DNA from: Aquibacillus halophilus
GTDB lineage: Bacteria; Bacillota; Bacilli; Bacillales; Amphibacillaceae
NCBI RefSeq assembly: GCF_009649745.1
Contig: NZ_WJNG01000011.1
Span: forward strand, 124,001-188,000
Reading direction: 5' to 3'
DNA length: 64,000 nucleotides
The position numbers were made by a program, and so were the translations under genes. Below are positions 29,026-38,604 of this stretch, piece by piece; positions within the stretch are counted from its first letter, which is position 1; each line of letters starts with the position of its first letter. A model generated the notes under the pieces. The model did not search any database. It had not been told where the DNA came from and was given only the letters and a program-made list of their open reading frames with translations.

Positions 29026-29973
29026 TTATTTAATATCTTTTAATACGTCCAGGAGTATTTTCTTGAATGCATCCCTGTCAACTTCTTCACATACTCGTAC
29101 ATTTTTCTTTTCCCCTAAACGATTATTGATATCTACCACGCTATAACCTCTGGTGAACTCACCTTTAGTTTCAACATCAACGTAGTAATTACCACATCTT
29201 GTCATAATCGATTCATTGGCTGCCACCGCCATCAATAATGTATCCGGATGTGTGGTACCATCTAATTTATGGACTTTTTGATTGAAATGCTTCACAACCT
29301 TATTAACAGCCACAAAAAAATCTGAACCTTTCGTTTGAAGCATTTCAATATCCTCATGGTCCTCTTCAGTCATAATTGAGTATTTGGTGCACATCTCCCA
29401 TCCAACCATTGTTATTGGAATTCCCGAATTAAGTACAATTCTGGCAGCTTCTGGATCCACATAAAAATTATATTCAGCAGCAGGTGTAATATTCCCTAAG
29501 TGATTATTTGTCCCACCCATGATATAAAGGTCTCCTATTTTAGAAATAATAGTTGGATCCTTCTTAATCGCCATGGCTATATTTGTTAATGGCGCGATGG
29601 CAAGTAACGTTATTTCCCCAGGGTTGGCATGAACCGCCTCGATCAAAAAATCCACAGCGTGAATGGTTTCAGGACGTTGAATAGTCTTTTGAAAATTTGC
29701 TCCACCCATTCCATCAGAACCATGGACATCTTCAACAGTACGATGCTGAGATTGTCCAAGCTGTAAAAACGGCCCCTGATGTCCCTTGTAAACAGGAACT
29801 TTACCCGATTTACCAGCAACCTCGACAGTGTACAACGCATTTTCCACCTGTTGTTCGAATTGTACATTCCCACCGGTAATCATTATCCCTTCTACATCAA
29901 AAAAGTGAAGAGCAGTTAAAATAGCAATGGTGTCATCGCCAGCTGTATCAGTATCAATAATCACTTTCTTCAT
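29026..29973 (-). CDS. nucleoside hydrolase (IUNH family)
   Basis: 315 residues. The N-terminal DTDTAGDD is the calcium-binding DxDxxxDD motif of inosine/uridine-preferring nucleoside hydrolases. Further blocks are HGSDGMGG near 83, LLAIAPLTNIAMAI near 122, IMGGTNNHLGNITPAAEYNFYVDPEAA near 150 and HPDTLLMAVAAN near 241. It hydrolyses the N-glycosidic bond of nucleosides to base plus ribose. Thirteen bases after the second hydrolase gene and eight before araC, so part of a three-gene operon. Substrate not inferable. Confidence 0.9.
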   Translation of the reverse strand: MKKVIIDTDTAGDDTIAILTALHFFDVEGIMITGGNVQFEQQVENALYTVEVAGKSGKVPVYKGHQGPFLQLGQSQHRTVEDVHGSDGMGGANFQKTIQRPETIHAVDFLIEAVHANPGEITLLAIAPLTNIAMAIKKDPTIISKIGDLYIMGGTNNHLGNITPAAEYNFYVDPEAARIVLNSGIPITMVGWEMCTKYSIMTEEDHEDIEMLQTKGSDFFVAVNKVVKHFNQKVHKLDGTTHPDTLLMAVAANESIMTRCGNYYVDVETKGEFTRGYSVVDINNRLGEKKNVRVCEEVDRDAFKKILLDVLKDIK

Positions 29974-29986
29974 TCCAGGGCACCAC

Positions 29987-30925
29987 CTATTTAATTTGTT
30001 TTGCTAAATCCGTTATATAATTAAAGAAGTCTTCCGCTAGTACATCATAAACAACATTTACTGAACGCCCGTCATCCGAAATTGCTGTTTTCCCTTGGCT
30101 AGGTACTTCTGTCCAAACCGTACTCTTAACTTGCTTGGATGTAACTAATTCAGGTTTGCCAACAGCTGCAGTTGTTAATACATCCCATAGATAGTAAGTA
30201 GAATTTGTTTCCATATGTACTAGAGGCGGAACAGCAGCATAACACTGACCAAGGAAATCTACACCCTCGAATTTTCTTTCTGACGCCCATTTATTTCTTA
30301 CATCTAAAGTTAACGGAACTTGTTGTGTGCTTTCTAATGCAACCATATCAATCTCTAATCCACTTGCCCAAACTCTTTGAACAGCATACGGGTCCCAATA
30401 TGCATTCCATTCGGCTGTTCCATCATGTTCAGGTTCTTGTACATTTCCCACTTCCTGAAATGTACCACCCATCCAAACTAATTTTTCTATTTTATCTTCT
30501 ATCTCTGGAGCTTCATCCAAGGCACGGGCAAGGTCTGTTAATGGCCCTGTGAATAGGAGTGTTGTTTTTTCCTTGGTATTATTAATTTTTTCAATCATAT
30601 GTAGATGTGCTGGTAGCACACTTACAGATGTCTCCATCTTCCCACTTTCGTTCAATATAGGTAGTGCATCAACGGTAAACGTGTGCAATCTCCAATCGCT
30701 AGGAAAAGGATTCTCACCACGAGAATTAGATTTAGCAACTTCTACTTCGTAAGCATTAAAACGGTCAAGAATTTTCCTGCTAGCATTTGTTCCTGGCTCT
30801 AAATACCCATCAGCCGGAATAATAGATACACCAGTTAATTTAATGTCTTTCATTTGTGTAAGTAAAAATAAGGATACAAGATCATCTACACCTGCATCAT
30901 GATTAAAATAAACATTCTTTGTCAT
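29987..30925 (-). CDS. nucleoside hydrolase family protein with variant metal motif
   Basis: 312 residues with an IUNH fold pattern: NHDAGVDDLVSLFLL at the N-terminus, LLFTGPLTDLARALDEAP near 122, LVWMGGTFQEVGNVQEPEHDGTAEWNAYWDPYAVQRV near 150. The first Asp of DxDxxxDD is Asn here, and some family members have HDxxVDD variants, so activity or substrate may differ from the neighbouring gene. First gene of the operon; AGGAGATCAATA precedes ATG. Family known, exact substrate unknown. Confidence 0.85.
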   Translation of the reverse strand: MTKNVYFNHDAGVDDLVSLFLLTQMKDIKLTGVSIIPADGYLEPGTNASRKILDRFNAYEVEVAKSNSRGENPFPSDWRLHTFTVDALPILNESGKMETSVSVLPAHLHMIEKINNTKEKTTLLFTGPLTDLARALDEAPEIEDKIEKLVWMGGTFQEVGNVQEPEHDGTAEWNAYWDPYAVQRVWASGLEIDMVALESTQQVPLTLDVRNKWASERKFEGVDFLGQCYAAVPPLVHMETNSTYYLWDVLTTAAVGKPELVTSKQVKSTVWTEVPSQGKTAISDDGRSVNVVYDVLAEDFFNYITDLAKQIK

Positions 30926-31108
30926 TATTGATCTCCTCTATGCTAATTGATTTTGTATATATTATAGGTATCTCCATACTATTTTAACTATATTACATTT
31001 TGTGGTGTTTAGAAAAGCAGACGCAGTTGAATAAATTATTTAAAGCGATAATCTATTGTGCTATTTCCTTTTATAAGAACTCTCGAAAAAAAATTGACTC
31101 GATAATCT

Positions 31109-31780
31109 TTAGTTATCTAATGTTACTTGTACTGAATCGCCATCAACATAGGTCACCGCATTTGGATAATAGGCTAATACTGCTTCAACATATAATATAT
31201 CACCGTAGCATGCGTTGTGTTGAGCCGATTCTTCACGAATACAACTATATATGTTTTTATGTTTTAATTCCTCATACATTTTAGCTGAAAAGTCTATTGC
31301 TAACTCTTCTGTGTATTGCCCACCACGTTCTTTCACATAGGGAATAAACCCTTCCCCAAAATTATACGATTGTAAAGCCAATTTCACATCACCATTTGTT
31401 TTTTCTAACACTTTAATAAAATAGGCTACTCCTTGCTTTATTGATAATGCCGGCTTATCTATGCATCCTATTTCTCCACAGTAGCTTTCCGATGCTTGCA
31501 TTGGATCATTACCTCTGCCACCGGATTCCTGCATCATTAATGCCAATACCACACTAGTGTATTCTTCTTTTCCAGCTTCACTAAGATGTTTTTCTACGAT
31601 TGGACTGTAATCTTTTACTTTTTGTGATAACTCTGGGGTTTCTTGTTTATTTGTAGGTATCGTTAATTGACCGTGAGCTAAAAAAGAAACTAGTGTCATT
31701 GTTATAACAAGTAATCCAATTGTTAAAGATAGAGACTTAATTGTTGATGATTTATTTTTAACACCTTTATAGTTTGACAT
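31109..31780 (-). CDS. lysozyme-like cell wall hydrolase (CwlT N-terminal type)
   Basis: 223 residues. An N-terminal transmembrane segment or signal anchor (SLSLTIGLLVITMTLVSFL, residues 19-37) is followed by a lysozyme-like domain. VLALMMQESGGRGNDPMQASES holds the catalytic Glu near 90, with SIKQGVAYF near 115 and LALQSYNFGEGFI near 140. The family (bacteriophage-type muramidase, as in B. subtilis CwlT and YddH) cleaves peptidoglycan. No C-terminal NlpC domain is present. ATG 31780 chosen; AAGGA lies upstream, and the ATG at 31789 overlaps it. Acts outside the membrane. Confidence 0.85.
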   Translation of the reverse strand: MSNYKGVKNKSSTIKSLSLTIGLLVITMTLVSFLAHGQLTIPTNKQETPELSQKVKDYSPIVEKHLSEAGKEEYTSVVLALMMQESGGRGNDPMQASESYCGEIGCIDKPALSIKQGVAYFIKVLEKTNGDVKLALQSYNFGEGFIPYVKERGGQYTEELAIDFSAKMYEELKHKNIYSCIREESAQHNACYGDILYVEAVLAYYPNAVTYVDGDSVQVTLDN

Positions 31781-32051
31781 CCATTCCATCCTTATTAGTT
31801 ATGAAGTGTTTCTTAAAGAATCTAATTGATTACTCTTTTCAAGTAGTTATCTATATTATCTCTTAAACTATTAGTTTGATTCAATAGATTTCAAACTTAC
31901 CTGCTTATATTATTGATTAACTAGCGGATTTATTTAAAGCTTTGACAATAGCCCTGACCACAGAAGAAGCAATTGCATATAAAGATGTATAGCCGTATAG
32001 CAAATATACAACAGCTTTCCAATTGCTTTTATTTATATAAGAGGTGATAAC

Positions 32052-32165
32052 ATGTCTGATAAAAATGATTCTAATTCAAGTACAATAACCAAAAAGCCAA
32101 AAAGAAGAAGAGCCGGTTGCAGATGTGGAACTGGCAGACGAAGAAAAAAGAAAGCTACTGAATAA
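32052..32165 (+). CDS. small basic Cys-containing peptide
   Basis: 37 codons with an excellent ribosome binding site (GAGGTGATAAC before ATG) and a strong terminator right after the stop, so it looks like a real short gene. The N-terminal half is polar (Asp/Ser/Thr). The C-terminal half is extremely basic with a CRCGTGRRRKKK core (Cys-x-Cys). I do not know the family. Possible roles include nucleic-acid or spore-related binding, but nothing in the sequence decides this. Confidence 0.65.
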   Translation: MSDKNDSNSSTITKKPKRRRAGCRCGTGRRRKKKATE

Positions 32166-32175
32166 TATCTTTCAA

Positions 32176-32208
32176 AAACACCCTAGTTATCTCTAATCTA
32201 GGGTGTTT
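32176..32208 (+). terminator. terminator after the 37-codon gene
   Basis: AAACACCCTAG pairs with CTAGGGTGTTT over an 11-base loop, ten bases past the stop. Also suited to the convergent DUF1360 gene. Confidence 0.88.
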
Positions 32209-32213
32209 ACTCT

Positions 32214-32567
32214 TTAATCCACCGAAAAGTAATTTGTTACTAATTGAATGATGGATCCGACTGCTGCTAGCGATAAGATAATTATTAAAGGAATAAACAT
32301 AAAAGGAAACAGCGTATAACCAACGAAAATGATGGTTGCACTCCAGATACCTGTGCACCATTGACAGCTTAACATTTCTCCTATAAATTTTTGGACTCCT
32401 TTTCCCTTTATATACAAAATTTCATCTACAGAACCATCCTCATTCTCTTCTTCCTCAATTTCATGAAAAGGAGCCCTTAGAAATCTAGTGATATCATCAT
32501 AAACTGCTAATCTTGTTAAGCGAAAGGTAGCTAATCCCAATAAAATAAAATTAAACCAAGTAATCAT
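32214..32567 (-). CDS. DUF1360 family membrane protein (YjcA-like)
   Basis: 117 residues. Helix 1 carries LLGLATFRLTRLAVYDDITRFLRAPFHE, the DUF1360 signature. CQWCTGIW near residue 74 is the conserved CxxC block, and two further helices end the protein. B. subtilis YjcA belongs to this family and is a sporulation-expressed protein of unknown function. ATG 32567 follows GGGGTGGTAAAT; the frame's upstream ATG at 32609 has no ribosome binding site. Confidence 0.85.
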   Translation of the reverse strand: MITWFNFILLGLATFRLTRLAVYDDITRFLRAPFHEIEEEENEDGSVDEILYIKGKGVQKFIGEMLSCQWCTGIWSATIIFVGYTLFPFMFIPLIIILSLAAVGSIIQLVTNYFSVD

Positions 32568-32823
32568 ATTTACCACCCCAATTGAATGTTGATAATCTAT
32601 TCTATTCAACTAATGAAGAAGGGGTAAAAAAATATATATTATTTCCTTATAAAGTTTTAATCGGAAGTATCTTGTTCATTATTGAAGGGAAGTGACGTTA
32701 GTTTTAGATGTTGTGTTGATAATATTTCATTTTTTATTGTTGATAATCTGAAATTATTTCTCACCTTTAGCTAATCTCACAAAAAAATAGAGAACCACAG
32801 TTAGTCCGATAGCCCCCTGTATA

Positions 32824-33273
32824 TTACTCCTTCTTAAATGATGTGATTGTGAAACCTGGGGATACTTTTTTTTCCTCAGTTTCTTTAAAACCAAGTTTAT
32901 TGTATAAATTCTTCGCCGGGTAGTTTTTCGTTCCAGTTGAAACAATTACTCTTTCACCTGGTTTAACACTGTCTAGAACATACCTAACCATCGATTGACC
33001 AACTCCTAGACCAAAATTTGATGGTTTTACTATCAATCTACATATCTCCACATACCCACTATGTTGAATATAAGATACAACCCCTAGCAACTCGCCCGCC
33101 TTCTCAAACCCCATAAATGTCTCATCACTATCCATAATTGTTTGGACTGTATCCCTTAATGCTGGAATACCACTGAAGTTTATCAAATCCGCTTCTAACT
33201 GATAAGCAGGTAGTTGGATTTCAAGAATTAACTTCGCAATATATTCTTCTTTTTGGTTAAGTGCAATGATCAT
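32824..33273 (-). CDS. GNAT family N-acetyltransferase
   Basis: 149 residues. The central GELLGVVSYIQHSGYVEICRLIVKPSNFGLGVGQSMVRYVLD holds the acetyl-CoA pyrophosphate loop (R/Q-x-x-G-x-G type: FGLGVG). NYPAKNLYNKLGFKETEEK is motif B. Acceptor unknown. An AGGAGG-like site precedes ATG. The spacer 32568-32823 downstream contains nothing convincing. Confidence 0.82.
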   Translation of the reverse strand: MIIALNQKEEYIAKLILEIQLPAYQLEADLINFSGIPALRDTVQTIMDSDETFMGFEKAGELLGVVSYIQHSGYVEICRLIVKPSNFGLGVGQSMVRYVLDSVKPGERVIVSTGTKNYPAKNLYNKLGFKETEEKKVSPGFTITSFKKE

Positions 33274-33304
33274 ATTATTCCTCCAACCACTAGTTACCGT
33301 GCTA

Positions 33305-34291
33305 TCAAGGTAAAGACCAGATGACTATTACAAATAAAACATAACTGGTAATAACTAAAAAAGAAGGCGCCAAGTACCATAATTGAGTTCTGGCGGTTTT
33401 TCGCCTTACTATAAGGATTACAGCACTTGTTAATAGCACTCCGATACCAGCTGTTAACATATGCTTATCCTCTGCTGCAACCCAAATACTTCCAGATCTA
33501 AAGAAAATATCACCGATACATAAAACGAGGATATTAAATAAATTGCTTCCCAATAAAGTCCCAATTGCCAAATTTATGTTTAGAACCTTTAAAGCAACAA
33601 AAACACTGACCGCATCAGGAAATGACGAAGCGGCTGCAACCAAGAAGCTTCCAATAGCGGTTGAGCTAATACCAGTATTCCTAGCGATTGAATCACCAGC
33701 AATTGATAATACACTTCCTGAAATAAGAATTAGTATTGCAAATAGTCCAAACCGGATTACTATCTTACGCAAAGAACCGGCCTGTTTTTCGCTTGATTCT
33801 TGCGTCTCTTCTGAACTGGTTTCCCCTTTTTGTTTGCGAGAGATTAACCATAATCCTCCGACATACGTAGCGCAAATAATAATGCTTGTTAATCCAATTC
33901 CTAGTACTTCTACATTTGAATCAAACCACAGAGAAAAAAATACTACCAAAAGTAACACCACACAAAGCAAACCTGGAAACATTTGATTTTGGGTACCTTC
34001 TAAAAATATTCGCTTTTTATAAAAAATCAAGTCCATTGCAAACAATATAAATAGGTTGAAAAGAATACTTCCTAGACCATTCCCTATTGCGATATCCGCA
34101 TTTCCAATAGCAGCCGCAGACACTGTCGTAGTTAACTCTGGCAAGGATGTTGCTACTGCCAATAGCATAGTCCCTACTAAAAACCCTGTAAATCTGGTCT
34201 GTTTACTAATCAAATCAGCATAGGTAGATAACTTTATAGCCGATAAGATTGATACAAGAGCAGCAATAGTAAAGGCAACGTAGGGTAGCAA
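33305..34291 (-). CDS. sodium:calcium antiporter family protein (CaCA)
   Basis: 328 residues, about ten transmembrane helices, built as two homologous halves. Each half has the alpha-repeat signature: AVATSLPELTTTVSAAAIGNADIAIGNGLGSILFN in the first and SFLVAAASSFPDAVSVFVALKVLNINLAIGTLLGSNLFN in the second, with the acidic Glu/Asp expected for cation binding. Between the halves is a charged loop. It probably exchanges Ca2+ for Na+ or H+ at the cytoplasmic membrane, fitting a salt-tolerant host. TTG 34291 is chosen: AAAGGAG is eight bases upstream; the ATG at 34327 precedes that site. Confidence 0.88.
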   Translation of the reverse strand: MLPYVAFTIAALVSILSAIKLSTYADLISKQTRFTGFLVGTMLLAVATSLPELTTTVSAAAIGNADIAIGNGLGSILFNLFILFAMDLIFYKKRIFLEGTQNQMFPGLLCVVLLLVVFFSLWFDSNVEVLGIGLTSIIICATYVGGLWLISRKQKGETSSEETQESSEKQAGSLRKIVIRFGLFAILILISGSVLSIAGDSIARNTGISSTAIGSFLVAAASSFPDAVSVFVALKVLNINLAIGTLLGSNLFNILVLCIGDIFFRSGSIWVAAEDKHMLTAGIGVLLTSAVILIVRRKTARTQLWYLAPSFLVITSYVLFVIVIWSLP

Positions 34292-34519
34292 AATAACAAC
34301 TCCTTTCCATCGATGAAATACTAACATTCCCTAATAAGAAATATTAAAAACAATTTAAAACAAAATTAATCTCTTTGTTCTAAATAGAAGTAACTTAAGT
34401 TCCAGTTTTGTAATCTAAACATCAACTGAAATTTGCATCTTTTACTAAAGAATCGATATTAACTTTTTTCATACTAATTGTTTATTTGGGGATGATATTT
34501 TAAAAAGGAGCGATATATT

Positions 34520-34885
34520 ATGACAGGATTACTAATCAAATTAGTTGTTTGTCCAATAACTATAATAATTGCATGGATGTTATTTCCTAATGTAGACTTT
34601 GGCTATTGGTACCAACCAATTATTCTTGGAGTATTACTAGCTTTTGTCGGACATTTAATGGAACTTTTACTTCTAAATGAAAAAACTGTAGTGTTTAGTA
34701 CCTTTATGGATCTTGTTGCTTCCATAATTATTGTTTACTACGTATCCATCTTTTTTGTTAATACTTACGTGACCTTCTGGGGTGCAGTATTAACATCAGT
34801 ACTATTAGGTGTGACAGAAATCGTTCAACATCGGTGGTTAGTACAAAACGGTCAAACGAAGAAAGAGCCAACTACTACTCAATAG
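34520..34885 (+). CDS. DUF2512 family membrane protein (YndM-like)
   Basis: 121 residues with four transmembrane helices and a short hydrophilic C-terminus. Pattern matches DUF2512/YndM of Bacillaceae: LLIKLVVCPITIIIAWMLFP at the N-terminus, MDLVASIIIVYYVSIFF, and TSVLLGVTEIVQHRWL. Function unknown. AAAAGGAGCGAT precedes ATG. Confidence 0.83.
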   Translation: MTGLLIKLVVCPITIIIAWMLFPNVDFGYWYQPIILGVLLAFVGHLMELLLLNEKTVVFSTFMDLVASIIIVYYVSIFFVNTYVTFWGAVLTSVLLGVTEIVQHRWLVQNGQTKKEPTTTQ

Positions 34886-34921
34886 TCCCGATCCACTAAA
34901 TTATATACATTATCTACTTTT

Positions 34922-34952
34922 AAAAATGTCCAGTTTATGCTGGACATTTTTA
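34922..34952. terminator. terminator after DUF2512 gene
   Basis: AAAAATGTCCAG pairs with CTGGACATTTTT around TTTATG, 36 bases past the stop codon; T and A runs on both sides. Confidence 0.9.
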
Positions 34953-35012
34953 AATTTTGGTAAAGTTATTAGCTAACGTTTGTATTAGTAACTTGAATTA
35001 ACGTAGTTACCG

Positions 35013-35798
35013 TTAGGAAAATCTTGTTTTGGATAGTAATGGACGATCCCTGTGCCACTCAATATCTACAGGTACTTCAAAAAAGTTAGTCAGCGTGGAT
35101 TTCGTTAATAATTCGCTAGTTCGCCCAGATGCAAAGACACCACCTTCTTTTAGAAGAAGCGTTTTGTCAAAACAAGGTAAGATTTCTTCAATATGATGGG
35201 TCACATAAAGTATTGACGGTGGATTAGGGTAATTCGCTATACGATCTATTGCCTCCAATAATTGTTCGCGAGCGATAAAATCAAGACCTATCGTCGGCTC
35301 ATCCAGGATTAAAAATTTCGGGTTAGCCATTAAAGCTCTACCTATTAAAACACGTTGTTTTTCCCCTTGAGAAAGGGTTCGGTAGCTTCTGTTAGCATAG
35401 TCAAAGCATCCTAATTCTTTCAACAACTGTTTTGCTCTTTCCCTCATGTCATTTGTTGGAGTCTGATAAAGCCCTATTGACGCAAATGCTCCACTTAAAA
35501 CTATTTGATAAGCGCTGTCTTCCCCGTATATTCTATCTTGTAATGTTGAGGACACGATTCCAATTCTTTTACGAAGGTCCTCCCCAAGTGGATCTTTTCC
35601 AAACCGTTTCTTTAGTACGGTTACATTTCCTTTAGAGGGAAAGTAATAAGCACATAACATATGTAATAACGCCGTTTTTCCTGCACCATTCAATCCTAAA
35701 AGAACCCAATTTTCACCTTTATTTATTTTCCAATTAATATCCTTTAAGATCCACTTACCTTCTCTAATCAATGAAACATTTTCTAAATGAAGTACCAT
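35013..35798 (-). CDS. ylmA: ABC transporter ATP-binding protein, YlmA-like
   Basis: 261 residues of a single ATPase domain. Walker A is GLNGAGKTALLHML near 37, Q-loop STLQDRIYG near 87, signature LSQGEKQRVLIGRALM near 148, Walker B FLILDEPTIGLD near 169 and the H-loop VTHHIEEI near 203. Closest to the YlmA/ModF-like group, which often lacks a cognate permease, and none is nearby here. ATG 35798 follows GAGGGGGATGACA; further ATGs at 35804-35822 overlap that site. Role uncertain. Confidence 0.85.
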   Translation of the reverse strand: MVLHLENVSLIREGKWILKDINWKINKGENWVLLGLNGAGKTALLHMLCAYYFPSKGNVTVLKKRFGKDPLGEDLRKRIGIVSSTLQDRIYGEDSAYQIVLSGAFASIGLYQTPTNDMRERAKQLLKELGCFDYANRSYRTLSQGEKQRVLIGRALMANPKFLILDEPTIGLDFIAREQLLEAIDRIANYPNPPSILYVTHHIEEILPCFDKTLLLKEGGVFASGRTSELLTKSTLTNFFEVPVDIEWHRDRPLLSKTRFS

Positions 35799-36158
35799 TG
35801 TCATCCCCCTCATCTCCAACATTATCTCATAATTGAATAATTACACTAATAAATAAGATTTCACTATACTCTGTATCTTTATTTACGCTTTTTGTACTAA
35901 CCTCCTAAAGTTATCATACATCTATAAATATAGTACTATTCTCACTTAAAATTCTATATTAATAATTTGAATAGTTAATTTATTCTCGAATCATTCAGGG
36001 CTTTTACAACTGATAAATATACTATAATTTGGGTGTTACGTCACAGGATATAAGGATTTATCCAATTGTTGTAGTAGTTAAAAGAAAAAAAAAATCTAGA
36101 CAAAATGAATAAAGCTAGTCAATTAGTCATATATCTCAAATTATAAAGGTCGGCTTAA

Positions 36159-36208
36159 TTAAAATTATTTTAATTAAACATTGATTTTTATTAAGTTTGT
36201 ATTATAAT
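36159..36208 (+). promoter_or_regulatory. katA promoter with PerR-like box
   Basis: TTAAAATTATTTTAA at 36159-36173 matches the PerR box TTATAATNATTATAA at 13 of 15 positions and sits in a longer AT palindrome. It is followed by TTGATT (36181-36186), a 16-base spacer and TATAAT (36203-36208). This is the layout of peroxide-derepressed catalase promoters. The rest of the 437-base spacer from 35799 shows no gene. Confidence 0.75.
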
Positions 36209-36259
36209 AAGACATGTATTATTTCTATCTAAAATGATTTAAGGAGAGGTGTTCACATA

Positions 36260-37720
36260 GTGAGTAATGAAAAGAAATACTTAACAACTGCTTCGGGAGC
36301 CCCTGTTGGTGATAACCAAAATTCAATCACAGCAGGCCACCGTGGACCTACATTAATTCAGGATGTTCACCTACTAGAGAAGCTTGCACATTTCAATCGC
36401 GAGAGAATTCCAGAACGTGTCGTTCACGCTAAAGGCGCAGGTGCTCATGGGTACTTCAAAGTAACAAATGACCTATCAAAATATACAAAAGCAGACTTTC
36501 TATCAGAAGTTGGCAAAACAACACCGATGTTTATTCGATTCTCTACTGTTGCAGGTGAACTTGGTTCGGCTGACACAGTGCGAGATCCAAGAGGTTTTGC
36601 TGTTAAGTTCTACACAGAAGAAGGTAACTATGATCTAGTTGGTAATAACACACCTGTGTTCTTTATCCGTGATGCTATAAAGTTTCCTGATTTTATCCAT
36701 ACACAAAAGCGTAATCCAAAAACGCATAGAAAAGATGTAAATGCTATATGGGATTTCTGGTCATTATCCCCAGAATCACTACACCAAATTACTATTCTAC
36801 ATTCTGATCGCGGGATACCAGCAACATTACGCCATATGAATGGATATGGAAGCCATACATTCAAATGGGTTAATGCCAACGGCGAATCTGTATTTGTTAA
36901 ATACCACTTTAAAACAGTACAAGGCATTAAAAACCTTGATGTAGATTTAGCAGCTAAATTAGCTGGTGAAAATGCAGATTATCACTTAGAGGACCTTTAC
37001 AATTCAATCGAAAATGGTGACTACCCTGAATGGAAGCTTTCTGTGCAAATTATGCCTGAAGAAGATGCAAATACTTATCGTTTCGATCCATTCGATGTTA
37101 CTAAAGTTTGGTCACAAAAGGACTATCCATTAATCGAGGTTGGTCGCATGGTGCTTGATAGAAACCCAGAAAATTATTTCGCTGAAGTGGAACAAGCTGC
37201 ATTCTCACCAGGACATTTTGTTCCTGGGATTGAGGCTTCTCCAGACAAAATGCTTCAAGGACGTTTATTTGCTTATTCTGATGCTCATCGTTACCGTGTT
37301 GGCGCTAACCATGAGGCACTTCCAATTAACCGTGCTAAGACAGAAGTAAATAACTATCAACGTGATGGTGCAATGAGATTTGATGGCAATGGTGGTAGCT
37401 CTGTAAATTACGAGCCAAACAGCTTTGATGGACCAAAAGAAACACCTGAAAATAATATCAAGCCGTTTGAAGTAACTGGGTTCGCTGATAGCGTTGCTTA
37501 TGATAGTGAAGATCACTATACACAACCTGGAGACCTATTCCGTCTTATGAATGCTGACGAGCGTACTCGTTTAATTCAAAATTTTGTTGACCACATGCAA
37601 GATGTTGAAAAAGATGAAATCAAGCTTCGCCAAATCAGTCATTTTTACAAAGCTGATCCTGAGCTAGGAACTCGTATCGCAGAAGGTTTAGGCTTGTCTG
37701 TACCCGAAACAGCTAAATAA
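36260..37720 (+). CDS. katA: catalase (monofunctional haem, clade 3)
   Basis: 486 residues, the small-subunit catalase size. Active-site His in [14 protein letters not shown] near 55, Asn in [14 protein letters not shown] near 130-150, and haem-ligand Tyr in [14 protein letters not shown] near 339. It dismutates hydrogen peroxide to water and oxygen in the cytoplasm. GTG start 36260 with AAGGAGAGG upstream. Single gene behind a PerR-like promoter and in front of a strong terminator. Confidence 0.97.
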   Translation: MSNEKKYLTTASGAPVGDNQNSITAGHRGPTLIQDVHLLEKLAHFNRERIPERVVHAKGAGAHGYFKVTNDLSKYTKADFLSEVGKTTPMFIRFSTVAGELGSADTVRDPRGFAVKFYTEEGNYDLVGNNTPVFFIRDAIKFPDFIHTQKRNPKTHRKDVNAIWDFWSLSPESLHQITILHSDRGIPATLRHMNGYGSHTFKWVNANGESVFVKYHFKTVQGIKNLDVDLAAKLAGENADYHLEDLYNSIENGDYPEWKLSVQIMPEEDANTYRFDPFDVTKVWSQKDYPLIEVGRMVLDRNPENYFAEVEQAAFSPGHFVPGIEASPDKMLQGRLFAYSDAHRYRVGANHEALPINRAKTEVNNYQRDGAMRFDGNGGSSVNYEPNSFDGPKETPENNIKPFEVTGFADSVAYDSEDHYTQPGDLFRLMNADERTRLIQNFVDHMQDVEKDEIKLRQISHFYKADPELGTRIAEGLGLSVPETAK

Positions 37721-37732
37721 CAATATATTAAC

Positions 37733-37766
37733 AAAAACAAGGTCACTTCTTAGTGACCTTGTTTTT
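37733..37766 (+). terminator. katA terminator
   Basis: AAAAACAAGGTCAC pairs with GTGACCTTGTTTTT around TTCTTA, 12 bases after the stop. Confidence 0.95.
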
Positions 37767-37892
37767 GTTTTCAAACATTGGCTTTCTTTAATCTGCTCAT
37801 TAACTTTGTGCATATAATGAAAGAAAGCTCAAAAAATAATTATATATAATGGTGAAGTAGGTATAAGAGAATTCAGGGAGGAGAATAGAATA

Positions 37893-38501
37893 ATGGAAGG
37901 AATGAGGATCGACCAACAGAAGCCATGTGATATTTCTTTTTTTGGACAGCCTACATTAGAATTGGCGAAAGCCTTACTTGGATGTTTATTAATAAAACAA
38001 ACAAATGAAGGAGTAGCTGCTGGGATAATTGTTGAAACTGAAGCATACAGAGGGCCAGAAGACCAAGCTGCACACAGCTTTAATAATCGCCGGACGAATC
38101 GTACAGAAATTATGTTTGGTAATCCTGGGTTCACCTACACTTATTCAATGCATACCCATTGTTTATTTAATGTAGTAAGTGGTGAAAAGGATAACCCCGA
38201 AGCGGTATTAATACGAGCAATAGAACCTTATTTCAATAAAGAACTTATGGAAACAAGAAGACCAAATATAAAAAATGAAAAACAGATAACCAACGGCCCA
38301 GGTAAACTTACTAAAGCCTTAGGAATCAATATGAACGACTATGGACACTTACTAACCCAAAAGCCGTTATGGATCAGTGATAGTCCACTTTCTTCCTTTA
38401 GTATTTCATCAGGACCCCGTATTGGCATTGAAAATTCAGGTGAAGCAAAGCACTACCCTTGGAGATATTGGATTACAGGTAATAACTATTTATCTAGATG
38501 A
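37893..38501 (+). CDS. DNA-3-methyladenine glycosylase (AAG/MPG family)
   Basis: 202 residues, family PF02245. Blocks: LAKALLGCLLIKQ near 23, GIIVETEAYRGPEDQAAHSFNNRRTNR with the catalytic Glu near 50, MFGNPGFTYTYSMHTHCLFNVV near 74 including the intercalating Tyr region, and TNGPGKLTKALGI near 132. It excises alkylated purines in base excision repair. B. subtilis counterpart is YxlJ. ATG 37893 follows GGAGGAGAATAGAATA. Confidence 0.93.
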   Translation: MEGMRIDQQKPCDISFFGQPTLELAKALLGCLLIKQTNEGVAAGIIVETEAYRGPEDQAAHSFNNRRTNRTEIMFGNPGFTYTYSMHTHCLFNVVSGEKDNPEAVLIRAIEPYFNKELMETRRPNIKNEKQITNGPGKLTKALGINMNDYGHLLTQKPLWISDSPLSSFSISSGPRIGIENSGEAKHYPWRYWITGNNYLSR

Positions 38502-38604
38502 CCTACAAAGTTATATATGCATACCCGTCGATTATTACTTACATACTATTAATGATTAATTAACCCTTCTTAAATTAGTAAAGGGAAAAGAAAGGTGGCT
38601 ATTC

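Noticed and set aside
31000-31284. 94-codon plus-strand frame overlapping the lysozyme-like gene
   Set aside because: No ribosome binding site, and it is antisense to the C-terminus of a recognisable gene.
32754-32829. Hydrophobic frame containing QGAIGLTVVLYFFVRLAKGEK after the GNAT gene
   Set aside because: Looks like a small membrane peptide, but the only start at the right distance from AAGGAG would be ATA, and no homologue comes to mind.
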